Assembly: GCA_001600695.1 (NCBI GenBank)
Contig: BCKQ01000011.1
Location: 162,512-226,511 of the forward strand
Reading direction: 5' to 3'
Length of the DNA: 64,000 nucleotides
Source: Ascoidea asiatica
Lineage: Eukaryota; Ascomycota; Saccharomycetes; Ascoideales; Ascoideaceae
Part shown: positions 52,853-61,828 of the stretch, in pieces
How positions within the stretch are numbered: position 1 is the stretch's first letter
Layout: the number at the start of each line of letters is the position of its first letter
The notes under the pieces: model-generated
Told to the model about the DNA's origin: nothing
Database searches by the model: none
Seen by the model: only the letters and a program-made list of their open reading frames with translations
Made by a program: the position numbers and the translations under genes

Positions 52853-53942
52853 ATGTTAGATTCATCAGATATTACAGGTATGATTTTTTTGAATGATTGT
52901 TTTTATTTATTTTTCTGTTTTCTCCATATAGAATCAGTGAATCTTTTGAACTATTAACTAACGTTTTTTTTTTTATTTTTTCCTTTTTTTCTCACTTACA
53001 GGTCCATTTGAATTAGATAAATGTATTGAAAGATTATATAAAAGAGAACTTTTACCAGAAGTGACGATACAGACATTATGTTCTAAACTAAAAGAGCTTT
53101 TGATTCAGGATAGTAATGTAGTTTATATTACTACACCTGTAACTGTTGTCGGAGATATACATGGTCAATTTCATGATTTAATAGAAATATTTCGTATTGG
53201 AGGTTTTGCTCCTGATACTAATTATTTGTTTTTAGGTGATTATGTAGATAGAGGAATGTTTAGTGTTGAAACTATAACACTTTTAATATGTTTAAAATTA
53301 AGATATCCAAGTAGAGTTAATTTAATAAGAGGTAATCATGAATCTCGACAGATAACTCAAAATTATGGATTTTATTCTGAATGTCAGAGGAAATATGGTT
53401 CACCTGCAGTTTGGACATATTTTACAGATATGTTTGATTTTTTAATATTATCTGTTGTTATTAATAATACTATATTTTGTGTTCATGGTGGTTTATCTCC
53501 AAATGTACATAGTATAGATCAAATTAAACTTGTTGATAGATTTAGAGAAATTCCTCATGAAGGTGCAATGGCTGACCTTGTATGGTCTGATCCTAATGAT
53601 GAAGAAAATGATTTTCAATTATCTTCTAGAGGTGCTGGATATACTTTTGGTTATGATGTTGTCAAAAAATTTCTTCAATTCAATTCAATGGAAAAAATTT
53701 TAAGAGCTCATCAATTATGTAATGCTGGTTATCAAATATATTTTCATGGATTAGTGACAACAGTATGGTCTGCACCTAATTATTGTTATAGATGTGGTAA
53801 TAAAGCAAGTATTTTAGAAATTTATAATGATCAACAAAGTTTTTTCAATGTATTTGATGAAAGTCCAGAAAATGAAATTGAAATTCAAAAAGAAAGTGAA
53901 AGAATGAAAATACAGCCAAAACCTGTTGAATATTTTCTTTGA
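52853..53942 (+). CDS. PPG1: PP2A-like protein phosphatase Ppg1, intron-containing
   Basis: Spliced from exons 52853-52877 and 53002-53942, giving 321 residues that start MLDSSDITGPFELDKCIERL. The catalytic core has all PPP motifs: GDIHGQFHD, GDYVDRG, RGNHESRQ, HGGLSP and SAPNYCYRCGN. It ends in YFL, like PP2A/PP4 catalytic subunits whose C-terminal Leu is methylated. ERLYKRELLPEVTIQTLCSK and FREIPHEGAMADLVWSDPND favour Ppg1 over Pph3 or Sit4. Ppg1 acts in glycogen accumulation and with the Far3-Far11 complex in mitophagy and pheromone arrest. It is shorter than S. cerevisiae Ppg1 (368), lacking the inserts near the C-terminus. The frame starting with GTG at 53061 would miss 28 residues. Confidence 0.94.
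52878..53001 (+). other. PPG1 spliceosomal intron (124 nt)
   Basis: Donor GTATGA at 52878, branch-like AACTAAC near 52956-52962 and acceptor TTACAG ending at 53001, after a T-rich tract. Phase 1 (G|GT). An earlier AG at about 52931 is possible but would not join the conserved ELDKCIERLY in frame with the short first exon. Confidence 0.88.
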
Positions 53943-54374
53943 CTTGTTTATTATTTTTCATTTTTTTTTCTATAATTTTATTTCTTCAATATATTTTTCA
54001 ATAAATTTCTCATTTTAATATACTTTTAAAAATTTTCAAATTAAGATAAAGAAATGCATTAAAAAAAGGCAGAAATACAAAATGTAGACAATAAATACAA
54101 AAAAAATTTGCTATGTAATATAAAAATAAAAATTAAATGCCTAACAATACATAAAAAACACTATAAAAAAATTAAAACCATAGAAACTAATATATAAAAA
54201 AAAATTATTAATAAATATCAAAATATAAATAAATGTAAACAGCGACATAAGAAGAAGAGAAAAAAAAAGAAATTGATTTGATAAAATTAAAGCCAAAAAA
54301 TCAAATATGAAATAAAAAAATAGAAAAAAAAAAAATTAATGAAAATAAAATTTCAAAATTTTAAGATTCTTAAA
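53943..54374. other. Convergent intergenic region after PPG1
   Basis: 432 AT-rich bases holding both 3' ends. A- and T-runs only; no gene or motif recognised. Confidence 0.4.
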
Positions 54375-56192
54375 TTATCGATCAGCTTCACCTGCCCATC
54401 CAATAAATCTACTTTGTTTACTAACTTTTAATGGAAAGCTAATAGGAGATGGAGATTTACTTTCTTTTTTACCAAATGGAAAATTCCAACCACCTCTTGG
54501 TTGTGCTGGANTCATAGCAAATTCATTAATTGTAACTTTTGGTTTTTCTTTTCTAATTGGTGGAAATTTAACAGAAATTGATAAACCAGGTTGTAAAAGT
54601 TGTTCCCAATGAGCAGGTAATATTGCAACACCAGTTTCTTTTAAATAAATACTAACTTTACTTTCATCAATTTGTCTTTTATTATCAGGAAATGCTTCTT
54701 TTAATGATAAAGTTAATGAAGCCCAAGTTGTTACACTTTCATAAGGAAATTGAAAAGGTGGTAAAGTTGCATTATTAAAAGAATAAACTTTAATTGGTTC
54801 TTTTGGTTTAGTATCTTTTTTTTGTTCTTTTTGAGTATTTGCAGGAGTTGATTTCAGTTTATCATCATTTGAATTATTTGATTTTTCTTTTGAAGATGGA
54901 CCTTTTTGTTTTGGTGGTTTACCTTTAATAGTTTGAGGAGGCATTGGAGGAAATAAACCCCAAGTACCAGCACCATATGGACCATATCTTGGAGATAATT
55001 GTCTATCTTCAACAGTTTTAATTAAATTTTTTAATTGTTGAACATCTTTTGCAAAATCTTTTTGTAATTTAGCTTGAGCTTTAGCAGTTGCAACAGCACT
55101 TATAATTGCAGCTTTTTCTCTTAATTCTTCTTCTCTTTCATTCATTCCAGGTGGATTTCTAATTGGATCTAATAATTGAGGATTATTAATAATTTGATAT
55201 GGATTTTGAATAAATAATTGTAATAATTGAGGATTTTGATAAAGAGATTGAACTAATTGTGGATTTTGATTAAGATATTGAATAAATTGTGGATTTAAAG
55301 TAAGTAATTGAGCTAATTGTTGATTTTGAGAAATTAATTGAGATAAAAATGGATTTTGTTGTTGTAAACCAGTTGGTTGACCAGTGATTGAATTATTATT
55401 ATTATTATAAAATGGCATTTGAATTTGATTTGGAAATTGACCAGGAATTTGATTTGGTAATTGTTGTTGTTGTTGATTTAATAATGGATTCATTGGNTTC
55501 ATTGGNTTCATTGGGTTCATTTGATTCATTGGATTCATTNGATTTAAACCAGTTAAACCATGATTTTGAAGATTATTAATATTCATTGAATTAATTGGAT
55601 TCATTGGATTACCTAATTGATTCATTTGAATTCTAGTTGTATCAATTCTTGGAGAATCAATTGATTTTCTTGAAGGAGTTAATCTTGGAGGACCAAAAGA
55701 ACCAGGTAAAGCAGAATAAGTTTCTGAAGCTTCAGTTTCATCAACATTTTGTAAAGAATTATTATTTAAAGATTTTTTTTTTAAATGTTTTGAATGATGT
55801 TTAGAATGATGTTTATGATAATGATTTGAATTGTTATTGGTATTATTTAAATCATTTAAAGAATCTAAATCTGGATCACTATCATCAGAATTTAAATCAG
55901 TCATTGTTACTGGTCTTTGTTTTTTTTGATTAATTAATTGATTTGAGAAATTATCATTTGATAAGAATTTTTTTCTTGCTTCTTTCAGAACTTTTAATAA
56001 TTGATCTTTTTCTAATTTTTTTAATCTTTCTTTTTCTTTTTGTCTTCTTTTTTTTTCTTTTTCATATGAAATTTCTTTTGGTGATGGTTTATATAAAAAA
56101 ATAGGTTGACCAGTATTTGGATCAAATTCAGCACCATGATAAGAATTAATTGAATTATTTGAATTTATTGATTTTAAATCATCAATATTTGT

Positions 56193-56234
<42 letters not shown>

Positions 56235-56768
56235 ATTAATATTATTACTTTCCAGAAAATTAGAATTAATTGATTTTAAATCTGAAGTTCTAGCATTAGT
56301 TTTAATTAAATCATTACTAATTTTATTATAATAATCATCATCAGTTAATTGAGAATTTTGAATAGATTTTTTAGAATTAATTTTTTTTAAAATTATTGAT
56401 TGTTGTTGTGAAGGTGGTGAAGAATTTTGTAAATTAATATTTTTAAAAATTCCATTTGAATTTCTATGAAATATTAGTTGTTTTGAATTATCCATTGAAT
56501 TTATATTACTATTGTTATTATTATTATTATTATTATTGTTATTATTAATATTTAAATTTGAATTTGAATTTGATTTAATTGACAGTTTTGAATGTAGATG
56601 TAAAGAACCATTATTTGATTTTAAGTTATTATTGTTGTTATTTGTATTTGTATTTGTATTTAAATTAATTGGTTGATTTGAAGAAGGTAAATTAATAAAA
56701 GCATCATTATTAGTATTAAAATCTCTTATTGAGATATTTTCTTTTGAATTTTCAGTTATTGTATCCAT
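54375..56768 (-). CDS. Asn/Gln-rich protein with C-terminal ubiquitin-like region
   Basis: A 797-residue protein without a name I can give. Residues 1-200 are Asn/Ser-rich. A charged helix follows (EISYEKEKKRRQKEKERLKK, about 230-270). A Met/Asn/Pro repeat (NPMNQMNPM) and a Gln/Asn-rich array of 11-residue units of the type LxQNPQLxQ span about 400-520. A helix EEELREKAAIISAVATAKAQ is next. The last 130 residues look folded: IKVYSFNNATLPPFQFPYES, VTTWASLTLSLKEAFPDN and VSIYLKETGVAILPAHWEQL, resembling the fungal ubiquitin-like ULD fold. The C-terminus is SRFIGWAGEADR. The Asn/Gln array is prion-like in composition. Possible cytoskeletal or polarity role is only speculation. Three ambiguous codons lie in the Met-Pro repeat. 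Confidence 0.72.
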
Positions 56769-57904
56769 TATTATATAAGCTTTGTAATATGGATAGATAT
56801 ATTAGTATTAGTAATAGTATTAGTATATTAGTATATTAGTATATTAGTATAATNAATTTTACTTTTAAATTTGAAATCAAGGGTGAAAAAGAAAAGAAAA
56901 AAAAAATGGGAAAATTTGGTAAAGGTTAAAAAAGAAAGAAAAGAAAGTAAATATATATAGAATAGGTAAAATAATAAGAAAAATAAGATAAATAATAAAT
57001 AAATTTTATAATATAATATTTTTAATTATTAAATGATTATTATTTGAATAAAGTTATGAATTGTTTACTTTTTTAGTATCGTAAAAATTTTTAAGAATTT
57101 CTTAAATTGAATTAATTGAAATTAAATGAATGGTTTAAATTTTATAGTATAATTATTAAATGATTTGATTATGTTTATGATTAATATAGTAATCACTTGT
57201 TAATCAATTTGAATTGAACATATATTTTTAATATTTCTTAATATATTTGAATGAATATAGAATATATTTGAATATATTTGAATACATTTTCTTAGAGTGT
57301 TTAAAGATGACTAAGTTAACAGAGATAGTGGTGTAAGTAGGTAAGTAAGTAATTACCGGTTATTAACATCGGTCTCGGTCTCATGGACTAAAAAATGGAT
57401 TAAAGCCATAATCATAAGCTGATAATGTTCATAGACGATTTCTGTTTATTCTGGGATGAATAATAATAGTAGTGGTAGTTGAATAATCTAGAAATAAGAG
57501 GAAGTTTCAAGAAAAGTCTTTGTTCAATTGAATAATTACCATAGAAAAGTAGGTTTATTTGAATTTGTTCTGGAGATCTCACAAGATCTGATAATATTAT
57601 TGTTGTTGCTGCTTAGACGGAGTGGTTCAGTGGTGCAGAGTACAGTAGTACAGAGTGCAGAGTGCAGAGTAGTATGCAGACCGTTTACTGCTCCTGTTGC
57701 GATAAGCGAGGATTCCCCATTGAGAGAAGTGTAAACAGAAAGACTGAACACGGTCAGGTGACGGTCAGGTGACAACCATGTGACTGAGTCTTTTATTATC
57801 ATTGAAGTTAACGTTACAGTTATTATAAAGAAATAATTAATCAAATACAGTAAGTAATGAGAAACTTATATTGAATATATATTAAATAGCCTTAAAGACT
57901 TAAA
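56769..57904. promoter_or_regulatory. Intergenic region upstream of the Asn/Gln-rich gene
   Basis: 1136 bases. AT-rich near the start codon, with TTAGTATA repeats at 56805-56851. A GC-richer island at 57600-57790 contains AGAGTGCAG-type short repeats (57640-57680), two exact 11-base CGGTCAGGTGA units (57751-57772) and CATGTGAC at 57777-57784 (reverse of GTCACATG). Reading frames over the island conflict and are not called. Confidence 0.4.
57751..57784. promoter_or_regulatory. Tandem CGGTCAGGTGA and adjacent CATGTGAC
   Basis: Two exact 11-base units followed by a Cbf1-type RTCACATG site on the reverse strand. Each unit also contains the E-box-like CAGGTG. Confidence 0.45.
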
Positions 57905-58129
57905 TTAAGCAACAATTGAACCACTTACAACTTCTTTACCAGTTTTTTTAATTGCAGCTAAAACTGTATCATAACTAAGTTTATCATTAACAATAACATC
58001 AACACTTTGTTTATCTAAATCTGTTTTAACATCTTTAACACCATCAAGTTTATTTACAGCTCTTGTTACAGCTCCTGAACATCCACTACAACTCATTTTA
58101 ACATTAAAATTAAATTTTTGTTCTGACAT
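57905..58129 (-). CDS. ATX1: Copper chaperone Atx1
   Basis: A complete 74-residue HMA-domain metallochaperone (S. cerevisiae Atx1 has 73). The copper site is M-S-C-S-G-C (residues 12-17), followed by SGAVTRAVNKLDGVKDVKTD, typical of the beta-alpha-beta-beta-alpha-beta fold, and ends TGKEVVSGSIVA with the conserved Lys near position 65 (IKKTGK). It carries Cu(I) from plasma-membrane transporters to the P-type ATPase Ccc2 at the Golgi. The gene has no intron. A GC-rich triple decamer lies about 470 bases upstream. Confidence 0.95.
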   Translation of the reverse strand: MSEQKFNFNVKMSCSGCSGAVTRAVNKLDGVKDVKTDLDKQSVDVIVNDKLSYDTVLAAIKKTGKEVVSGSIVA

Positions 58130-58815
58130 TTTGTTATTATTGTTATTATTGAAGTATTATATTATATTTGTATATGATTATGAATATGAATATGATTAAT
58201 TGATTAATTGATTAATTGATTAATTGATTGATTGAGAATTGAAAAATAAAATAAAATAAAAGAATATTTGAAATTTATAATTTATAGATATTTATTCAAT
58301 ATTTATACTCAAAATAATAATATAAATAAAGATAATAATGATTAATAAGATAATGATTAATAATTTCAGAGTTCAATAATAATATAAATTGATAAATTAT
58401 TTACTTTTTACAGGTTATCATTATCTTCAATCCAGCCATTTTATAAAATTGAGTTGTTTTTGCTACTTTGTTTCCCATTTGTTATTACTAATACAATTAC
58501 AATTACAATAACAATAATGATAATGATAATGATGATCAAACGTCGCACAATTAACTCCCGTTTTCACTCTTTATTAATACATATACTTCAATCCATGCCC
58601 ACCGGAATGGTCCGGAATGGTCCGGAACGGCTCTTCAATTGCGAACTGAAAAACAATCGTTTTTAACATAAACAAAAACAATCACCGATACGTGATGTAA
58701 TATAATATAGTATAATAAATATGATAATATAATATAGTATAATAAATATGATAATATAATATGATATGATATGAATGAAAGAAGAACAAAAAAAAGAAGT
58801 GAAGTAAAAAAGAAC
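58130..58815. promoter_or_regulatory. ATX1 upstream region
   Basis: 686 bases between ATX1 and the tRNA gene. A (TTGATTAA)n-type repeat lies at 58193-58230. Three consecutive 10-base units ACCGGAATGG, TCCGGAATGG, TCCGGAACGG occupy 58601-58630. A TATGATAATATAATATAGTA duplication precedes the tRNA 3' end (58690-58770). Confidence 0.45.
58601..58630. repeat. Triple CCGGAATGG decamer
   Basis: Three tandem 10-base units with one substitution each at most. They create CGG-N6-CCG spacings (CGGAATGGTCCG) that zinc-cluster factors could bind. It stands out in an AT-rich region. Confidence 0.65.
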
Positions 58816-58916
58816 CGTTACAGACAAGATTCGAACTTGCGCAGGTAAACCCAATGCCTTAACTGCTTTACAATTGTAATAGCAGGGCATCGCCTTAACC
58901 ACTCGGCCACTGTAAC
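58816..58916 (-). tRNA. tRNA-Ser(GCU) with a 20-nt intron
   Basis: Read on the reverse strand. Acceptor arms GTTACAG and CTGTAAC pair over seven bases with discriminator G. The D arm is GCCGAGTGGTTAAGGC, the anticodon stem ATGCC/GGCAT, the loop CT-GCT-AA, a long variable arm as in class II tRNAs, and the T arm GCAGG-TTCGAAT-CTTGT. The intron follows the base after the anticodon (about 58860-58879) and contains AGCAG, complementary to CTGCT of the anticodon loop, as in other yeast tRNA introns. It decodes AGC/AGT serine codons. It is followed by no obvious T-run within the first bases after the discriminator; the tract TTCTTTTTTACTTC comes shortly after. Confidence 0.93.
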
Positions 58917-58977
58917 TGTTTATTGTAAAAACACTAAAAATAATATCACATAGTCAAACTACCCCTTTTTTAAAATT

Positions 58978-59069
58978 TACTATACTTACTATACTTACTA
59001 TACTTACTATACTTACTATACTTACTATACTTACTATACTTACTATACTTACTATACTTACTATACTTA
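58978..59069. repeat. 9-bp minisatellite (TACTATACT)n
   Basis: About ten exact tandem copies between the tRNA-Ser gene and MTQ1. On the reverse strand it reads as an open Ser-Ile-Val repeat, which I regard as spurious. It ends about 115 bases before the MTQ1 ATG. Confidence 0.9.
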
Positions 59070-59183
59070 ATCTATTAAAGGTATATTCAATATAAATGAT
59101 AATGATAATCATAATCATAAGAAAACTTATTTCTACTAGAATAATATCCAAATGAATAATTGAATAGATAATAAATAACATTA

Positions 59184-60227
59184 ATGACTAGAATTTCACC
59201 AAATTTAATTAAAAAAGCAAAAAAAATTTCAAAATATTTACCATTTTTATTAAATGTAAATAAAAAATATTCAATTTCTAATGAAAATTTATTAAAAATT
59301 TCAATTCAAGAATTAAATTGGATTAAAATTCATTTAAATTCATTTCAAAATTTTAAAAAAAAAAATTTAATTTTAAAAAATTTAATTTTAAAAAAATTAA
59401 TTTTAAAAAGATCAAAATTTTTACCTTTACAATATATTTTAGGTAATCAACCTTTTGGTAATAATTTATTAATAAATTGTAAAAAAAATGTATTAATACC
59501 AAGATGGGAAACTGAAGAATGGTCAATAAAACTTTCAAATTTATTATCTTTATTATTTCAATCTCAAAAATTAAAATTTCCAATACAATTTAAAATTCCT
59601 TTTAATATTTTAGAAATTGGTTCTGGAACTGGTTGTATACCATTATTATTATCTTCAGAAATTAAACCAATTAAAAAATTTTTAAATTTAATTTCTATAG
59701 ATATTTCTAAAAATTCAATAAATTTATCAATTCAAAATTTATTAAAAAATTCAAATAAAATTAATTTAAATTCAAGAAATTTAAAATTTATTAATTTAAA
59801 TTTATTTAATAATAATTTATTTAATAAAAAAATTTTATCACTTAATTTAAATTTTGATTTAATAATCTCAAATCCTCCATATATTCCAATTAATGAATAT
59901 AATAATAATTTAANTNTTGATAAATCTGTTAAATTTTATGAACCAAAATTAGCTTTAATTGGTAATTTAGAATTTTATGAAGAAATTTTATTAAAAATTT
60001 TTAATAAAAATTTTTTAAATAATTATCCAAATGCTTTTATTTTTGAAATTGGTAATTTAAATCAATTAAATTTTAATAAAAATTTTTTAAAAATTTTAGA
60101 TAAAAAAAATTTATGGTCTTTTGGTCATTATTTAGATTCAAATAATAATAAAAGATGTGTAATTGGTTGGAAAAAAAATTCAAATTTAAAAATTTTATCT
60201 AATTTATGTAATCATATATATTATTAA
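59184..60227 (+). CDS. MTQ1: Mitochondrial release-factor glutamine methyltransferase Mtq1 (HemK/PrmC)
   Basis: A 347-residue AdoMet-dependent N5-glutamine methyltransferase that modifies the GGQ motif of mitochondrial release factor 1. N-terminal residues are basic (MTRISPNLIKKAKKISK), a mitochondrial signal. The PrmC helical part contains KFLPLQYILGNQPFGNN, then LIPRWETEEW. Motif I is LEIGSGTGCIPLLL (E144-G150), and motif IV is S-N230-P-P-Y233-IPI, the substrate-Gln binding NPPY. The final part EPKLALIGNLEFYEEIL is also family-typical. Two adjacent codons at 59935 contain N. It converges with GCD10, 17 bases apart, as YNL063W and YNL062C do in S. cerevisiae. Confidence 0.93.
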   Translation: MTRISPNLIKKAKKISKYLPFLLNVNKKYSISNENLLKISIQELNWIKIHLNSFQNFKKKNLILKNLILKKLILKRSKFLPLQYILGNQPFGNNLLINCKKNVLIPRWETEEWSIKLSNLLSLLFQSQKLKFPIQFKIPFNILEIGSGTGCIPLLLSSEIKPIKKFLNLISIDISKNSINLSIQNLLKNSNKINLNSRNLKFINLNLFNNNLFNKKILSLNLNFDLIISNPPYIPINEYNNNLXXDKSVKFYEPKLALIGNLEFYEEILLKIFNKNFLNNYPNAFIFEIGNLNQLNFNKNFLKILDKKNLWSFGHYLDSNNNKRCVIGWKKNSNLKILSNLCNHIYY

Positions 60228-60244
60228 ATNTTATNTAAACTTAT

Positions 60245-61828
60245 TTACCTTTTTTGTTTTTTAAATCCTCTACCTGAAGCTGTTATACCTTCTTTTGGAA
60301 ATACTCTTAATGTTGTTAATAAATATCCTCCACCACTTTTTGATGTCATAATTGGATGTAATTTACCTGGAATTGTTTGATATTTTCTAACTCTTGTTTC
60401 AATTATATTTGTATTTAAAACTCTTAAATCTTTATTTAATAAATGATTTGTTTCAATTAAAAGTTCTTTACTTAAACTATAACAAATTATTATTTTACTA
60501 CCACCAATTTTTTCAATTAATTTTAATAATATTTTTGGTAAATATAATGTTGAAGCAATTATTAATCCATCAAATTTTCCAATTTCAATATTTTTAATAA
60601 CTGAATTAATTCTATTTGCATTTTTTTTTTGTCTAAAATAATATGATTTTTTTGTTGATGATNAAATTAATTTTAATTCTTCTTTATTTTTAAATTTAAA
60701 ATTTATTTTCTCATTTTCTGGTTCTAAAAATTGTAACCAATTTATTGTTTTAATAAAATTTTTAATTTTATCTTCTGTATAATTTCCATATTGTAAACAT
60801 GAAAAATTTGGATGTTCATTTTCATGAATTACAACAATTTCTCCTTTTAAATTCATTCTTTCCATCATTGTATAAACTAAAACTCCAGAACATTCATCAA
60901 TTACAAGATATCTACCACCAGGTTTAATATCTCCTAATGACATCATCATTCCCATAGTTTCTTCAGTTAATTCAAGAATTTTAGAATTATCTTTTTCTTT
61001 ATAATATTCAAGCATTTTTGATGATGATAAATATTCAACTGTAAAAATTTTTAAAAATTTTTGTTGTTTTCTTTTAAGATATTTTTCTTGTGAATATATT
61101 GTTTTTTTATTAAAATTTAAATGATTTTTAATCATTTTTTCTATAATTAATTTTCCAGAATCTGATGAACTTCCAATTCTTTTAAGTTTTTCAATTTGTT
61201 CACTTGAAAGTTTTTGAACTCCAGATCCAATATCATTTAAATTTCTATTATCTAAACTACTTTCAATTTCTAATCTTTTTAATTCTTTTAAAGCTTCTGG
61301 ATCTAATTCTTTTTCTAATTTAATTAATGGATCTTCAATTTCTTGTATAATTTCTACTTCTTTTTCTTCATTATCATTATCATTATCATTATCATTATCA
61401 TTATCATTATCATTATCTATTTCTTCATCTTCTCTATTTCCTCCAATAAAACTATTTCCATGAATTGGTCTTACTTTTTTACTATCAAGAATTTCAAATG
61501 TTTGTCCATATGGATATCCGAAAATATTTTCAACATCAAAAGCACCAAATTTTCCTAAAGATATAGTTCCTGAAGTTCTTAACTCAACTATTTTAATTCC
61601 ACCTGATGGCATTCTTATAAAACAATATTCATTTGGTGATATAATTTGTCTATTTTTAATAAATTCTTCAGTATATTCTTCTTTAGTTTCTTGATTTTCA
61701 ACTTCTTCTACTTTGACTTTTTCATTTTCAACTTTTTCTTCTATTTTGATTTCTTCAACTCCAANTGTATTCTGGTTAGTCACCACCTGAGGAACTTCAG
61801 AAAGACTAATATCTCCAGATGTATCCAT
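60245..61828 (-). CDS. GCD10: tRNA m1A58 methyltransferase non-catalytic subunit Gcd10/Trm6
   Basis: A 527-residue protein. The N-terminal barrel has NEYCFIRMPSGGIKIVELRT, GTISLGKFGAFDVENIFGYP and YGQTFEILD. An Asp-Asn repeat and an acidic run (about 140-165) are inserted. The central part contains QIEKLKRIGSSSDSGKLIIE and the Rossmann-like C-terminal half ends with KLHPIMTSKSGGGYLLTTLR and a basic tail GRGFKKQKR. With the catalytic subunit Gcd14/Trm61 it methylates A58 of tRNA, needed for stable initiator tRNA. The canonical AdoMet motif is degenerate, as expected for Trm6. S. cerevisiae Gcd10 has 478 residues. Convergent synteny with MTQ1 supports the call. Confidence 0.92.
   Translation of the reverse strand: MDTSGDISLSEVPQVVTNQNTXGVEEIKIEEKVENEKVKVEEVENQETKEEYTEEFIKNRQIISPNEYCFIRMPSGGIKIVELRTSGTISLGKFGAFDVENIFGYPYGQTFEILDSKKVRPIHGNSFIGGNREDEEIDNDNDNDNDNDNDNDNEEKEVEIIQEIEDPLIKLEKELDPEALKELKRLEIESSLDNRNLNDIGSGVQKLSSEQIEKLKRIGSSSDSGKLIIEKMIKNHLNFNKKTIYSQEKYLKRKQQKFLKIFTVEYLSSSKMLEYYKEKDNSKILELTEETMGMMMSLGDIKPGGRYLVIDECSGVLVYTMMERMNLKGEIVVIHENEHPNFSCLQYGNYTEDKIKNFIKTINWLQFLEPENEKINFKFKNKEELKLIXSSTKKSYYFRQKKNANRINSVIKNIEIGKFDGLIIASTLYLPKILLKLIEKIGGSKIIICYSLSKELLIETNHLLNKDLRVLNTNIIETRVRKYQTIPGKLHPIMTSKSGGGYLLTTLRVFPKEGITASGRGFKKQKR
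61372..61419. repeat. (ATTATC)n array in GCD10
   Basis: About eight hexanucleotide units coding an Asp-Asn alternation on the reverse strand; in frame and probably length-variable. Confidence 0.8.

Noticed and set aside
58954-59181. Ser-Ile-Val repeat frame
   Set aside because: Entirely the 9-bp minisatellite read on the reverse strand.
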